Origin: Nonomuraea africana
Lineage (GTDB): Bacteria; Actinomycetota; Actinomycetes; Streptosporangiales; Streptosporangiaceae
Assembly: GCF_014873535.1 (NCBI RefSeq)
Contig: NZ_JADBEF010000001.1
Span: forward strand, 7,688,001 to 7,752,000
Direction of reading: 5' to 3'
DNA length: 64,000 nucleotides
Shown here piece by piece: positions 6,785 to 15,156 of the stretch. The stretch's first letter is position 1, and every line of letters starts with the position of its first letter. Both the position numbers and the translations under genes were made by a program. The notes below the pieces were generated by a model. It was not told the origin of the DNA. It searched no databases and saw nothing but the letters and a program-made list of their open reading frames with translations.

Positions 6785-7921
6785 ATGAGGCGAGACATCC
6801 TGGGAGCCGTAGGCGCGTTCGCCGTGGGTGTCGTCCTGCTCGTCGGCGGGGCCTACTACCACCGCAGCGGCGTCCCCGCCTGGTTCCCAGGGGTCCCGTT
6901 GGCGATCACCTGCGCCGGCGTCGCCGTACGGCGGAGCGCGCCCCTGATGTCGCTGGCACTCGGGGTGGTGGCGCTGAGCCTCGACGTCGCCTACAGCGGC
7001 CCTTCGCTGCCGACCGCGCTGGTGTTCACCGACAACCTCTACGCGGCCGCCCTGTACGGCCCCGCCCGATTGTCGCGCTGGCTGCTGGGGATCACCACGG
7101 CGGCTGCGGTGATCATCGGTGCGGTCATCGGCGTCATCGACCGGAACTGGTGGGCGCTGGCGGTGTTCGGGGTGCAGGCGGCCCTCGTGCTCGTCGTGCC
7201 CGTGACGACCGCGATGGTCCTGCGGCAGCAGCGCGACCAGGCGATCGCCGAGCGGGCGAGGGCCGAGCAGGTGGCGCATCTGGCCGAGCTCGACCGCAGC
7301 GCGGCGATCGTCGCGGAGCGGACGCGGATGGCGAGGGAACTGCACGACATGATCGCCAATCACTTCAGCGCGATCGCGATCCAGTCCACGGCCGTGCTGT
7401 CGCGCAAGGATCTCGACGCCGCCGCCGTGCAGCAGATCATGGCTTCCATCAGGGAGAACAGCGTTCAGGGGATGGCCGAGATGCGCACGATGATCGGATT
7501 GTTACGGCAGGAGGGAGAGGACGGCGACGCCACCAGGCCGCGCCTGGCCGACGCGGGCGGGCTGGTGGAGCGGGCGCGGCAGGCAGGCATGGAGATGGTC
7601 ATGACGATCGAGGGCACCCCGTACGACGTGCCGGTATCGGTTGATCTGGCCGGTTACCGCATCGTGCAGGAGGCGTTGACGAACGCGATGAAGCACGGCG
7701 ACGACCGGGCGGAGCTCACGATCACCTACGCGCCCGGGCAGGTGAGCGTGGTGGTCGACAACCCGCTGAACGGGGCGGGCACGCAACTGCCGGGGGCCGG
7801 CGCCGGGCTGGTCGGGATGCGGGAGCGGGCGACGCTGGTGGGCGGCGCGTTCGAGGCCGGGCCGTACGAGGAGAAGGGGTGGCGCGTGCGCGCCACGCTG
7901 CCGACGGGCAACGAGCAGTGA
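6785..7921 (+). CDS. NarL-family sensor histidine kinase
   Basis: The 378-residue membrane protein has four or five hydrophobic segments in its first 145 residues and little extracellular sequence. A coiled segment (REQQRDQAIAERARAEQ-like) leads into the HisKA_3 motif RMARELHDMIANH, with phospho-acceptor His187. The C-terminal HATPase_c domain has the N box (IVQEALTNAMKHG) and the G box (GAGLVGMRERATLVGG). It autophosphorylates and passes phosphate to the response regulator 34 bases downstream. The signal is unknown; the short-loop sensor suggests membrane or cell-envelope sensing, as in the DesK/LiaS type. Confidence 0.92.
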   Translation: MRRDILGAVGAFAVGVVLLVGGAYYHRSGVPAWFPGVPLAITCAGVAVRRSAPLMSLALGVVALSLDVAYSGPSLPTALVFTDNLYAAALYGPARLSRWLLGITTAAAVIIGAVIGVIDRNWWALAVFGVQAALVLVVPVTTAMVLRQQRDQAIAERARAEQVAHLAELDRSAAIVAERTRMARELHDMIANHFSAIAIQSTAVLSRKDLDAAAVQQIMASIRENSVQGMAEMRTMIGLLRQEGEDGDATRPRLADAGGLVERARQAGMEMVMTIEGTPYDVPVSVDLAGYRIVQEALTNAMKHGDDRAELTITYAPGQVSVVVDNPLNGAGTQLPGAGAGLVGMRERATLVGGAFEAGPYEEKGWRVRATLPTGNEQ

Positions 7922-7955
7922 TCACGACGGCGGGGCGGCGGAGCGAGGAGGAACG

Positions 7956-8579
7956 GTGACGATCAGGGTGCTGGTCGCCGACGACCATGCGGCGGTCAGG
8001 GCGGGCATCGTGCTGGTCCTGGGCGGCGCCGGCGACATCGAGGTGGTCGGGCAGGCGGGCGACGGCGAGGAGGCCGTCGCGATGGCCCGCGAGCTCCGGC
8101 CCGACGTGGTGCTGATGGACGTCAGGATGCCGAAGATGGACGGCATCTCGGCCACCAGGGAACTGGCCGGCGTGACCGACGTGCTGATCCTGACGACGTT
8201 CGACGTCGACGAGTACGTCTTCGGCGCGTTGCGGGCGGGCGCGGCGGGGTTCCTGCTCAAGAACACCGACGCCGAGTCGCTGGTGGACGCGGTGCGCCTG
8301 GTGGCGAGGGGCGACGGGCTGATCTCTCCCGCGGTGACCCGCCGGTTGATCTCCGCCTTCGCCGAGCAGCCCGTACGGCGCGAGCCGCCGACCGACCTGC
8401 TGACTCCCCGAGAGCGCGAGGTGCTCGCATGCGTGGCCAGGGGCCTGTCGAATGCGGAGATCGCCAAAGAGCTCGACATGGCCGAGGCGACGACCAAGAC
8501 TCATGTCAGCAGGGTGCTCAACAAGCTCGGGCTGAGAAGTCGCGTGCAGGCCGCCATCTACTACTCCGAGGGGAACTGA
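7956..8579 (+). CDS. NarL/FixJ-family response regulator
   Basis: This 207-residue protein has a receiver domain with the acidic pair VADDH, phospho-acceptor Asp55 (VVLMDVRMPK), the conserved Thr/Ser in ILTTF and Lys in FLLKNT. The LuxR-type helix-turn-helix follows (LTPREREVLACVARGLSNAEIAKEL, then KTHVSRVLNKLGLRSR). It is the partner of the kinase just upstream, and the start GTG 7956 follows GGAGGAA. Its targets may include the small broken membrane-protein genes directly downstream. Confidence 0.93.
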   Translation: MTIRVLVADDHAAVRAGIVLVLGGAGDIEVVGQAGDGEEAVAMARELRPDVVLMDVRMPKMDGISATRELAGVTDVLILTTFDVDEYVFGALRAGAAGFLLKNTDAESLVDAVRLVARGDGLISPAVTRRLISAFAEQPVRREPPTDLLTPREREVLACVARGLSNAEIAKELDMAEATTKTHVSRVLNKLGLRSRVQAAIYYSEGN

Positions 8580-8580
8580 C

Positions 8581-8726
8581 GTGGTCGTTGGCATGGCGTT
8601 CGCCGGCATCGGCATCTACCTGGTCGTCAACGTACCCAGTGCCGCGTGCACGTGGGCACCCGCCGTGAGGAGCGCGACCAGTGGGCGCCGTTCTGCGCCG
8701 TCCAGGCATGGCCTGAGCTGCGATGA
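8581..8726 (+). pseudogene. Small protein gene with a frameshift near 8634
   Basis: GTG 8581 follows the regulator stop by one base. It encodes a membrane-like start (GMAFAGIGIYLVVNV). At the CCC in GTACCC (about 8633-8638) coding character moves to another frame, which reads CRVHVGTRREERDQWAPFC and ends with TGA 8724-8726. That stop overlaps the ATG of the next small gene (ATGA). Third-position GC is high in both halves, each in its own frame. Adding one C would give a single protein of about 48 residues. I do not recognise the family. Confidence 0.45.
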
Positions 8727-8963
8727 CCGATCCGCTGAGGTTGTGCGTCTACGCCACGGTCGCGCTGCTCGCCTGGCTGCTCGGGCCGTGGGCGGTGCTC
8801 GGGTTCGCCGTGCTTGGGGTTCGTGAAGTACTGGAAAACGCGCAGAGCCGGGCTGTCCCGGAGCAAGTGCGTGCTCAGGGACACCCGGCTCATGCTGGCC
8901 TATCTGGGGCTGATCGCGCTCGCCGCGCTGGCGGCGATCGTCTACTCGCTGACCGGTACGTAG
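8723..8963 (+). pseudogene. Two-helix membrane protein gene with a frameshift near 8815
   Basis: From ATG 8723 the product begins with a hydrophobic helix (LCVYATVALLAWLLGPWAVL). At CTTGGGG (8814-8820) the frame shifts by one base. The other frame continues with FVKYWKTRRAGLSRSKC, then a second helix (AYLGLIALAALAAIVYSL), and stops at 8961-8963. Removing one base from the run gives one 79-residue, two-helix protein. Its 3' end overlaps the convergent MaoC gene by 22 bases. The function is unknown; the operon position ties it to the two-component system. Confidence 0.55.
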
Positions 8964-9403
8964 AGCAGCAGCGCCTCGGCGACGCACACGGGCCGTCGCT
9001 CGCCCTCCACCTCGACCGAGACCTTGATGGTGGCCAGCTGGCCGGCGGGGCTGTTCTTGACGTCGACCAGCTCGCCGCTGGCCCGCACCCGTGAGCCGAC
9101 CGGCACCGGCTTCGGGAAGCGGACCTTGTTGAGGCCGAAGTTGACCGCCATCTGGATCTGGCCGACGCTCATCAGCTCGGTCAGGAACGACGGGAGCAGC
9201 GACAGCGTCAGGAAGCCGTGGGCGATCGTGCCGCCGAACGGGGTCTCCTTCGCCCGCTCGGGGTCGACGTGGATCCACTGGTGGTCGTCGGTGGCGTCGG
9301 CGAAGAGGTTGACCTGCTCCTGAGTGACCGTGCGCCACTCGGTCGGGCCGACCGTCTCGCCGACCGCCGCCTTCAACTCCTGGACGTTCGCAAAGCTCCG
9401 CAT
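8942..9403 (-). CDS. MaoC-like (R)-specific enoyl-CoA hydratase
   Basis: The 153-residue hot-dog fold protein has the hydratase-2 motif FADATDDHQWIHVDPERA with catalytic Asp40 and His45, followed by GTIAHGFLTLSLLP. It would hydrate trans-2-enoyl-CoA to (R)-3-hydroxyacyl-CoA in fatty-acid metabolism. Its length is typical of single-domain MaoC enzymes. It lies 10 bases downstream of the broken sigma/propeller gene in the same direction, but that gene pair looks decayed, so shared expression is uncertain. Confidence 0.9.
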   Translation of the reverse strand: MRSFANVQELKAAVGETVGPTEWRTVTQEQVNLFADATDDHQWIHVDPERAKETPFGGTIAHGFLTLSLLPSFLTELMSVGQIQMAVNFGLNKVRFPKPVPVGSRVRASGELVDVKNSPAGQLATIKVSVEVEGERRPVCVAEALLLYVPVSE

Positions 9404-9413
9404 GGGTGGAACC

Positions 9414-10183
9414 CTATTGCGCCGCTCTCAGGTTGACCATTCGGAACTCGTCGGGCTCGTCGCCCTTGGTGGCTCCCCAGTATCTGATCGTGCTGGGTGC
9501 GGACGAGATGCCGACGCCTGACCAGCTTGTCGGGTTCTCGGGGAAGGTCAGCTTCGTGCCGGTCTCCAGATCGAGGACCTCCTTAACCAAGCCGACGTAC
9601 CGGTCGAGGACCGGATAGCCCGACAGGGGAGTGGAGACGTATGCCCTGGTCGCCCTCGTCCCATCCACGCGCTGGACCAGGCCTTGCCCCACACACCAGG
9701 TGGGCCCGCAGCGCAGGCCCTCGGCCCCGGCCGCGGCCGCGACCTGCCGGGTCTCGCCGGTCTCCAGGTTGACGACCTTCGTCTGGTTCTTCTCGTGTTC
9801 CAGCTCGCCGACGTCGCTCGCCCACGGCCAGTCGACCAGGTGCAGGCCGGCGGCGATCATCTTGGGCGTGCCGCCCGCGCTCGGCAGCCGCCAGACCGTG
9901 CCGTCCCGCTCGGACCAGTAGATGTGCTCGCCGTTCACCGCGATCGCCTCGATGCCCTGGTGCTCGCCGGTGAAGGTGGCGACCAGCCGTGCCTCGCCCC
10001 CTGCCAGCGCGCGTACGCCTCGGGGCTGTCGACCTTGTCCCAGCGGTCGGCGAGCTTGAGCAGGATCTCCTGCACCAGATCGGCGGCGTCGTGCGCGCTG
10101 CCGGTCAGCACGTAGCCGTAGCGCAACAGCGCCGAACCCCTGGCACGGACGAACTCTTCGAACTCCACGAACAGGGGACGCAT
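9414..10183 (-). pseudogene. Fused remnants: SigE-type sigma factor start plus beta-propeller protein tail
   Basis: From ATG 10183 the first 53 codons are the region-2 start of a SigE-family ECF sigma factor (FEEFVRARGSALLRYGYVLTGSAHDAADLVQEILLKLADRW). Near 10012 this match ends. In another frame a different protein continues to 9414: propeller-like repeats such as IEAIAVNGEHIYWSERDGTVWRL and GLRCGPTWCVGQ. SigE-type genes are commonly followed by such partner genes. The simplest reading is one deletion that removed the rest of the sigma factor and the N-terminus and membrane part of its neighbour. The intact SigE-type gene at 13536 shows what was lost. Confidence 0.65.
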
Positions 10184-10387
10184 GGGGGCTCGGACTGTTG
10201 CAAAGATCTTTACTCGAATCTCTCGCGCACGTGTTCGATGGCGCGCTACAGTTCTGGGTAGCCACTCGAACAGAGGTTCGGCCAGGTGAGAGGGGGTGCC
10301 ATGCTCGTCCAGACACGCCGTAGGTGTTTCTTCCCAACTCTAAGACGGCCGCTATACCCCGCTATAAAGTCCGAGAGCGTGGACCCT

Positions 10388-11560
10388 GTGCGCAATCCCT
10401 ATGCCCCCGGCGCCGGGCAGCGCCCGCCCGAGCTCGCCGGCCGTGATCGTGAGCTCCAGCAGTTCGAGGTCGTCCTGGAGCGAGTGGCCCGTGGCCGTCC
10501 CGAGCGCAGCATGGTCGTGACCGGCCTGCGCGGCGTCGGCAAGACCGTCCTCCTCAACACCTTCAAGTCCATGGCGATGCAGCGGCTGTGGGGCACCGGC
10601 AAGATCGAGGCCAGGCCCGACCAGTCGATCCGCCGGCCCGTCGCCGCGGCGCTGCACATGGCGATCCGCGAGCTGGCCCCCCGGCACCGCGGGCCCGAGC
10701 GCATCGAGGAGTTCCTCGGCGTGCTCAAGGCCTTCGCGATGCGCGACCCAGCCGCGGCGAAGGGCACCTCCCACTGGTCGCCCGGCATCGACGTGCCCGC
10801 GAGCCGCGGCCGGGCCGACTCCGGCGACCTCGAGATCGACCTCACCGAGCTGTTCGTCGACGCGGCGAGCGTGGCCACCGACCTCGGGGTGGGTGTCGCG
10901 CTCTTCATCGACGAGATGCAGGACGTGCAGGCGACCGACATCTCCGCGCTCTGCGCCGCCTGTCACGAGCTGTCGCAGACCGGCGGGCCGCTGATCGTGG
11001 TCGGCGCGGGTCTACCGCACCTGCCGAGCGTGCTGTCGGCCAGCAAGAGCTACTCCGAGCGCCTGTTCCGCTACGCGCGGCTCGACAAGCTCGACCGCGA
11101 CGCGGCCGACATGGCGCTCCTCGTCCCCGCGCGGGAGGAGGGCGTGGAGTTCACCCAGGAGGCGCTCGACGCGCTCTACGAGGCCGCCGACGGCTACCCC
11201 TACTTCGTGCAGGCCTACGGCAAGGTCGCGTGGGACTACGCGCCGCGCACCCCGATCACCCTCGACGACGTCAAGGTGTCCGCGCCCGAGGCGGAGGAGG
11301 AGCTCGCGGTGGGCTTCTTCGGCAGCCGCTACGAGCGGGCCACGCCCGCTGAGCGCGACTACATGCACGCCATGGCCGCGATCGGCGACGAGCCGGTGGC
11401 GACCTCCGACGTGGCGGACTCTCTCGGCCGCAAGCCGTCGAGCCTGTCACCCGCTCGCGACAGCCTCATCAAGAAGGGGCTCATCTACTCCGCCGAGCGC
11501 GGTCTGATCGCGTTCACGGTGCCGCACTTCGGGAGGTTCCTTCGGGCTCAGCCCATCTGA
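10388..11560 (+). CDS. AAA ATPase (ATP-binding protein with winged-helix tail)
   Basis: The protein has about 390 residues. The Walker A motif GLRGVGKT lies near residue 46, Walker B is ALFIDEMQD, and a sensor-like segment reads IVVGAGLPHLPS. An Orc1/Cdc6-like lid follows, then a C-terminal winged-helix region (TSDVADSLGRKPSSLSPARDSLIKKGLIYSAERG). GTG 10388 is chosen because the family sequence starts near VRNPYAPGAGQRPP; GTG 10379 and an earlier GTG at 10286 give unconserved extensions. The fold suggests DNA binding or a signalling switch; the partner is not known. It is transcribed alone and ends in a strong hairpin. Confidence 0.8.
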   Translation: MRNPYAPGAGQRPPELAGRDRELQQFEVVLERVARGRPERSMVVTGLRGVGKTVLLNTFKSMAMQRLWGTGKIEARPDQSIRRPVAAALHMAIRELAPRHRGPERIEEFLGVLKAFAMRDPAAAKGTSHWSPGIDVPASRGRADSGDLEIDLTELFVDAASVATDLGVGVALFIDEMQDVQATDISALCAACHELSQTGGPLIVVGAGLPHLPSVLSASKSYSERLFRYARLDKLDRDAADMALLVPAREEGVEFTQEALDALYEAADGYPYFVQAYGKVAWDYAPRTPITLDDVKVSAPEAEEELAVGFFGSRYERATPAERDYMHAMAAIGDEPVATSDVADSLGRKPSSLSPARDSLIKKGLIYSAERGLIAFTVPHFGRFLRAQPI

Positions 11561-11561
11561 C

Positions 11562-11607
11562 TCTCTCTAGCCGTGTCTAGAGGGGAAGCTAGGCACGGCT
11601 AGAGAGA
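11562..11607. terminator. Long bidirectional hairpin between convergent genes
   Basis: The 14-base arm TCTCTCTAGCCGTG (11562-11575) pairs perfectly with 11594-11607, and an inner CTAG/CTAG pair extends the stem. It separates the AAA ATPase gene from the minus-strand MauE-like gene and can end transcription from both sides. Confidence 0.75.
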
Positions 11608-11638
11608 CCAATATGCCGTCGTATAACGCTATCTAGCG

Positions 11639-12409
11639 TCAGGCCGATACAGCCGTATATTCCGGCATGGACCCGCTGTCATCCCTGCCGACCACCGCCA
11701 CGCGCACCGCCGGATGCCGTCCTGTCAGGTAGACCGCGAAGACCACGTCGTCCTTGTCCCGGTTCTCGAAGACGAAGAAGCGCCAGCACATCTCCCGCCA
11801 GCTGTCGTACGGCTCGGCCGCCGCCAGCTGGTCCACATAGGAGCGCCAGGTCGCGCTCGCCTTGAGCCTGGCCAGGCCCACGCTCTCGGCCGCGGGCCGC
11901 TGCTCGCAGGGAGCGCGGTAGCGCAGCCGGTCGACGGCCTCCTCCAGCTCGGGCGAGAGCGCCGCGAGCACCACCACGCCCGCCAGCGTCCACCACGACA
12001 GACCGGGCGCGGGAGCCCATACCGACATCAGGGCCATGCCGGTCAGCACGACCGTACGCCCGATCGAACGCAGTCCGACGGGCGCCGAGCTGACCTCGCC
12101 GAAGCAGCCGCAGCCGGCGTCAGGCCGTCGCCTGCGCAGTTCCAGCAGCACGTAGGTCGAGAGTGCGAAGAAGACGACCGTTCCCCACCTGAACAGCGGA
12201 TGCGTGGTGAGCAGCAGCCCCGTGGCGAGCACCAGCTCGCCGACGGCGCAGCTGATCATCGCGGGTGTGCGAAGCGGACCGGGCACGAGCACGGCGGGGC
12301 CGAGCCTGGTCAAGGCGCCAGGCTCCCCTTCCGAGTGCACGGTGGCGAGCTTCGCGAAGGTTCCCAGGACCAGCAGCACGATTAAGATCGGCAGCTGCGA
12401 TTCGAGCAT
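11639..12409 (-). CDS. MauE/DoxX-like redox membrane protein
   Basis: The 256-residue protein starts at ATG 12409 (MLESQLPILIVLLV). Four transmembrane helices lie within the first 160 residues, with the MauE hallmark CGCFG (GCGCFGEVSS) in a loop after the second or third helix. A soluble 100-residue C-terminal part (AATWRSYVDQLAAAEPYDSWREMC) follows. MauE-type proteins pass electrons to exported thiol proteins; the CxC motif is the likely reactive site. It lies 11 bases downstream of the cysteine-rich exported-type protein, so the two probably work together in disulfide chemistry at the cell surface. Confidence 0.75.
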   Translation of the reverse strand: MLESQLPILIVLLVLGTFAKLATVHSEGEPGALTRLGPAVLVPGPLRTPAMISCAVGELVLATGLLLTTHPLFRWGTVVFFALSTYVLLELRRRRPDAGCGCFGEVSSAPVGLRSIGRTVVLTGMALMSVWAPAPGLSWWTLAGVVVLAALSPELEEAVDRLRYRAPCEQRPAAESVGLARLKASATWRSYVDQLAAAEPYDSWREMCWRFFVFENRDKDDVVFAVYLTGRHPAVRVAVVGRDDSGSMPEYTAVSA

Positions 12410-12420
12410 GCGTGATACCC

Positions 12421-13356
12421 CTATCCGACCCGGGCATTGAAGCACCCCTTGGTCAGTTCCCCGCCCAGTTCCACGAACGATGAGGGCGACAGCTCCACGA
12501 TGCGGCCTCTCGGCGAGGTGCCACATTCGACGCACCTGTCGCAGAAGCGCCCGGCCATGCAGCCGCACGCCACGACAGGAAGGTTCGCCGCCCGTTCGGC
12601 GCAGACATTACGGACTTTCAATAAAGAACCAATAGCCAGGTACGGCAGGCCGACACACGACACCTCGGCGTCGGGGCAGGCCGCGTCGGAGCGCTCCACC
12701 ATGGGATAGGCCACGCCGCGTTCGTCGCAGTCGAAGGCGTCGGACCAGATGGCGGTTCCTGAGATGCGTTGCTGTGGCCCGCCGTACACGGGGGGAGGGG
12801 TTGGTACGGCGCGCGCGGGATAGGCGGGCTGCGACGTGGCCGGCAACAGAGCGTGGGCCACGCCGTCCTCTCGGACGCCGATCGCGTCGAAGAGGAAGCC
12901 GGGTTCGAGCTGGGGGTGGCGGACACGGATGCGTCCGGTGGTCCGGTAAGGGATCACCACGCTGCGGCGCCCGCGATGCGGGCCGCAGTCGAGCTCCAGG
13001 TGGAGGTCGCGGCGCCCTTCGACGGACAGGATGGCGCCGGTCATGCGGGTGAGGTCCGCCCAGACCCGCTCGACGACCTTGCCGTCGCGCAGGGCCCTAA
13101 TGATGACGGAGGCGCCGATGGGGAGGTCGCCAGGCGCGACGTCGCCGCCGTGCCAGGCGGTCGCCCACGGCGCGACGACCAGCCGCTCTTCCGCTCCCTG
13201 TTCGGTCTCGACGATGATCAGGTGCGGGCTGACGTCGACGATCTGCCCGGTCACCGCGTGCAGCGGATCGCCGTTCTCGAGATCTGGTCCCGCATGCCCT
13301 GGTGCGCGGCCGAGCGCCGCCGCCGCGAGGATTCGGCGGCGTTCCGTGCTGTTCAC
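12421..13356 (-). CDS. Cysteine-rich protein with double-psi beta-barrel (RlpA-like) domain
   Basis: The 311-residue product starts at GTG 13356, with a short twin-arginine-like start (ERRRILAAAALG). Residues of about 30-190 form two beta-rich modules (GQIVDVSPHLIIVETEQG, then GAILSVEGRRDL). A proline linker leads to a C-terminal domain of about 110 residues with ten cysteines. That domain follows the RlpA-like barrel order: LAIGSLLKVRNVC, then DRCVECGTSPRGRIVELSPSSF, then GGELTKGCF. RlpA-like barrels bind or cut cell-wall glycans. Many cysteines plus a MauE-like partner suggest a disulfide-stabilised envelope protein. The domain call is by pattern, not search. Confidence 0.6.
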   Translation of the reverse strand: MNSTERRRILAAAALGRAPGHAGPDLENGDPLHAVTGQIVDVSPHLIIVETEQGAEERLVVAPWATAWHGGDVAPGDLPIGASVIIRALRDGKVVERVWADLTRMTGAILSVEGRRDLHLELDCGPHRGRRSVVIPYRTTGRIRVRHPQLEPGFLFDAIGVREDGVAHALLPATSQPAYPARAVPTPPPVYGGPQQRISGTAIWSDAFDCDERGVAYPMVERSDAACPDAEVSCVGLPYLAIGSLLKVRNVCAERAANLPVVACGCMAGRFCDRCVECGTSPRGRIVELSPSSFVELGGELTKGCFNARVG

Positions 13357-13535
13357 ACCCCTAGCGTCACATAGCTCCCGGCTCCTCCCCGCCGAGGAGA
13401 GCAAAATACGCATCCTCGGTGGAACGCATTGACAACCGATGCGTGGCAGACCTTGACAGCACTTTGCTGTTGTCGGGACGAATCCTGGATTCCGGTTCAG
13501 CCGCAATCGAGGCTGCGGCTGCGATTCTGGCCACG

Positions 13536-14042
13536 ATGCAGACTGCCAGGACTGACGAGGAGTTCCGCGAGTACGTGAGGTCCCGCGGACCTGCACTCCT
13601 GCGCGCGGCACACCAGCTCACCGGGCATCCGTGCGACGCCGAGGACCTGCTGCAGACCGCCCTCGCCAAGACCTACCTGGCCTGGGACCGCATCAAGGAT
13701 CGTTCGGCCCTGGACGGCTACGTCAGGCGGACGATGGTCAACATCAACATCTCGCAGTGGCGCCAGCGGAAGCTGGAGGAGTTCCCCGCCGACGAGCTGC
13801 CGGACATCCCGGTGACCCTCGAGGCGCCCGGCGAATGGGAGGAATCCCTCGAACGGGCGTTGAACGGCCTGCCCGCCCGCATGCGCGCCGCGATCGTGTT
13901 GCGCTACTACGAGGACATGTCCGAACCCGAGATCGCCAGGACGCTCGGCATCAGCGTCGGCACCGTCAAGAGCACGGTCTCGCGCGCGATGGCCAAGCTC
14001 AGGGGCGAACTGTCTGTCCCGGCTCAACCGCACCCGCGGTAG
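13536..14042 (+). CDS. SigE-family ECF sigma factor
   Basis: A 168-residue sigma factor with region 2 (FREYVRSRGPALLRAAHQLTGHPCDAEDLLQTALAKTYLAWDRI) and region 4 (LPARMRAAIVLRYYEDMSEPEIARTLGISVGTVKSTVSRAMAKL). ATG 13536 gives the normal family length; starts as far upstream as 13419 would add 39 unconserved residues. It is divergent from the barrel/MauE operon 180 bases away, which may be its target. No classical anti-sigma gene adjoins it. Its 3' end overlaps the convergent marR gene by 44 bases. Confidence 0.88.
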   Translation: MQTARTDEEFREYVRSRGPALLRAAHQLTGHPCDAEDLLQTALAKTYLAWDRIKDRSALDGYVRRTMVNINISQWRQRKLEEFPADELPDIPVTLEAPGEWEESLERALNGLPARMRAAIVLRYYEDMSEPEIARTLGISVGTVKSTVSRAMAKLRGELSVPAQPHPR

Positions 14043-14493
14043 CGCAGGGGTGCACGACGTCTCTAATGATCCGCAGGGTGGACAGGAACGACTCGAGCTG
14101 CTTGGGGGTGAGCAGCCCGGTGAAGGACTCCTCGATGTCGTTGAGGTGCTGGGGCAGCACCTCCTGCACCTTTTCCAGGCCCTTGTCGGTCAGGGCCGCA
14201 TAGGAGGCCCGGCGATCGGTTGCACAGGCCTGGCGCGTCACGAGCCCCTCGCGCTCCAACCGGTCGACCACCCGCGTCACGCCGCTCGTGGACAGGCCGG
14301 TTTGCGCCGCGAGGTCGCCCATCCGCAGGCTGTGCTGCGGCGAGCGGGCCAGCCTGATCAGCGTTCCGAAGTCGACTTCGGACAGGCCGGCCGTGGTGAG
14401 AGCCGGCATCATCCTCGCCGTCAACCCGGCGTGGACCTCCGCGAGCAGGCCGAAGGCCGTCAGCCGCGGGTCGTCAAAGGGGATCACGTTCAC
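13999..14493 (-). CDS. MarR-family transcription regulator
   Basis: The 164-residue protein has the MarR winged helix (SLRMGDLAAQTGLSTSGVTRVVDRLEREGLVTRQACATDRRASYAALTDKG). GTG 14493 (VNVIPFDDPRLTAF) is the likely start; GTG 14487 is also possible. It is divergent from yceI, and a perfect palindrome lies between them (14518-14531). MarR-yceI pairs are common in actinomycetes, so it probably represses yceI and itself. The ligand is unknown. Confidence 0.88.
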   Translation of the reverse strand: MNVIPFDDPRLTAFGLLAEVHAGLTARMMPALTTAGLSEVDFGTLIRLARSPQHSLRMGDLAAQTGLSTSGVTRVVDRLEREGLVTRQACATDRRASYAALTDKGLEKVQEVLPQHLNDIEESFTGLLTPKQLESFLSTLRIIRDVVHPCATAGAVEPGQTVRP

Positions 14494-14517
14494 ATCGTAG
14501 ACGACGATAGTTGACGT

Positions 14518-14531
14518 GAGGAATATTCCTC
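14518..14531. promoter_or_regulatory. Palindromic operator between marR and yceI
   Basis: GAGGAATATTCCTC is a perfect 14-base palindrome, flanked by further CGTG/CGTG bases, placed midway between the divergent starts at 14493 and 14593. It follows a TTGACG -35-like hexamer for yceI, so a bound MarR dimer would block transcription. Confidence 0.6.
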
Positions 14532-14592
14532 GTGTAGAAATCTGTTGAAGCAAACGTCCGCAGCGCAAGCATCACTGTCGAGGGAGCAAGAC

Positions 14593-15156
14593 ATGAGCAC
14601 TCGTACCTGGGAAGGCCTCACCATCCCCGCCGCCGGCACCTACGCCATCGACGTGAACCACACGGTCGTCGGCTTCGTCGCCAAGCACATGATGGTGAGC
14701 AAGGTCCGCGGCCGCTTCGAGAAGTTCACCGGCTCGGTCACGATCGCCGAGAACCCGCTCGAGTCGTCCGCCGAGCTGACGATCGACGCCTCCAGCATCA
14801 GCACCAACGCCGGCGACCGCGACAACCACCTGCGCAGCGGCGACTTCCTGGACACCGAGACGCACCCCGAGATCACCTTCAGGAGCACCCGCGTCGTCGG
14901 CCACCAGGGCGACGAGTTCACCGTCGCCGGTGACCTCACCATCCGTGGCGCCACCAAGGAGGTCGAGCTCACGGTCGAGTACGGCGGCGTTGGCACCAAC
15001 CCGTGGGGCCAGCAGGTGTGGGGCTTCTCCATCATCACCGAGTTCGACCGCGAGGAGTTCGGACTGACCTGGAACGCCGCGCTGGAGACCGGTGGCGTGC
15101 TGGTGGGCAAGAAGGTCAAGATCGAGATCGAGGGCGAGGCCAACCCCGCCGCCTGA
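14593..15156 (+). CDS. YceI family lipid-binding protein
   Basis: The 187-residue lipocalin-like protein has the YceI order GTYAIDVNHTVVGFVAKHMMVSKVRGRF, then STNAGDRDNHLRSGDFLDTETHPEITF, then DLTIRGATKEVELTVEY. YceI proteins bind isoprenoid or amide lipids. It has no signal peptide, as in most actinobacterial members, so it is probably cytosolic. ATG 14593 has GAGGGAG upstream. It is divergent from, and probably repressed by, the MarR regulator. Confidence 0.92.
   Translation: MSTRTWEGLTIPAAGTYAIDVNHTVVGFVAKHMMVSKVRGRFEKFTGSVTIAENPLESSAELTIDASSISTNAGDRDNHLRSGDFLDTETHPEITFRSTRVVGHQGDEFTVAGDLTIRGATKEVELTVEYGGVGTNPWGQQVWGFSIITEFDREEFGLTWNAALETGGVLVGKKVKIEIEGEANPAA

Noticed and set aside
13419..13535. 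N-terminal extension of the sigma factor at 13536
   Set aside because: It would add 39 residues not found in SigE-type factors and lacks a ribosome binding site; the ATG at 13536 gives the normal length.
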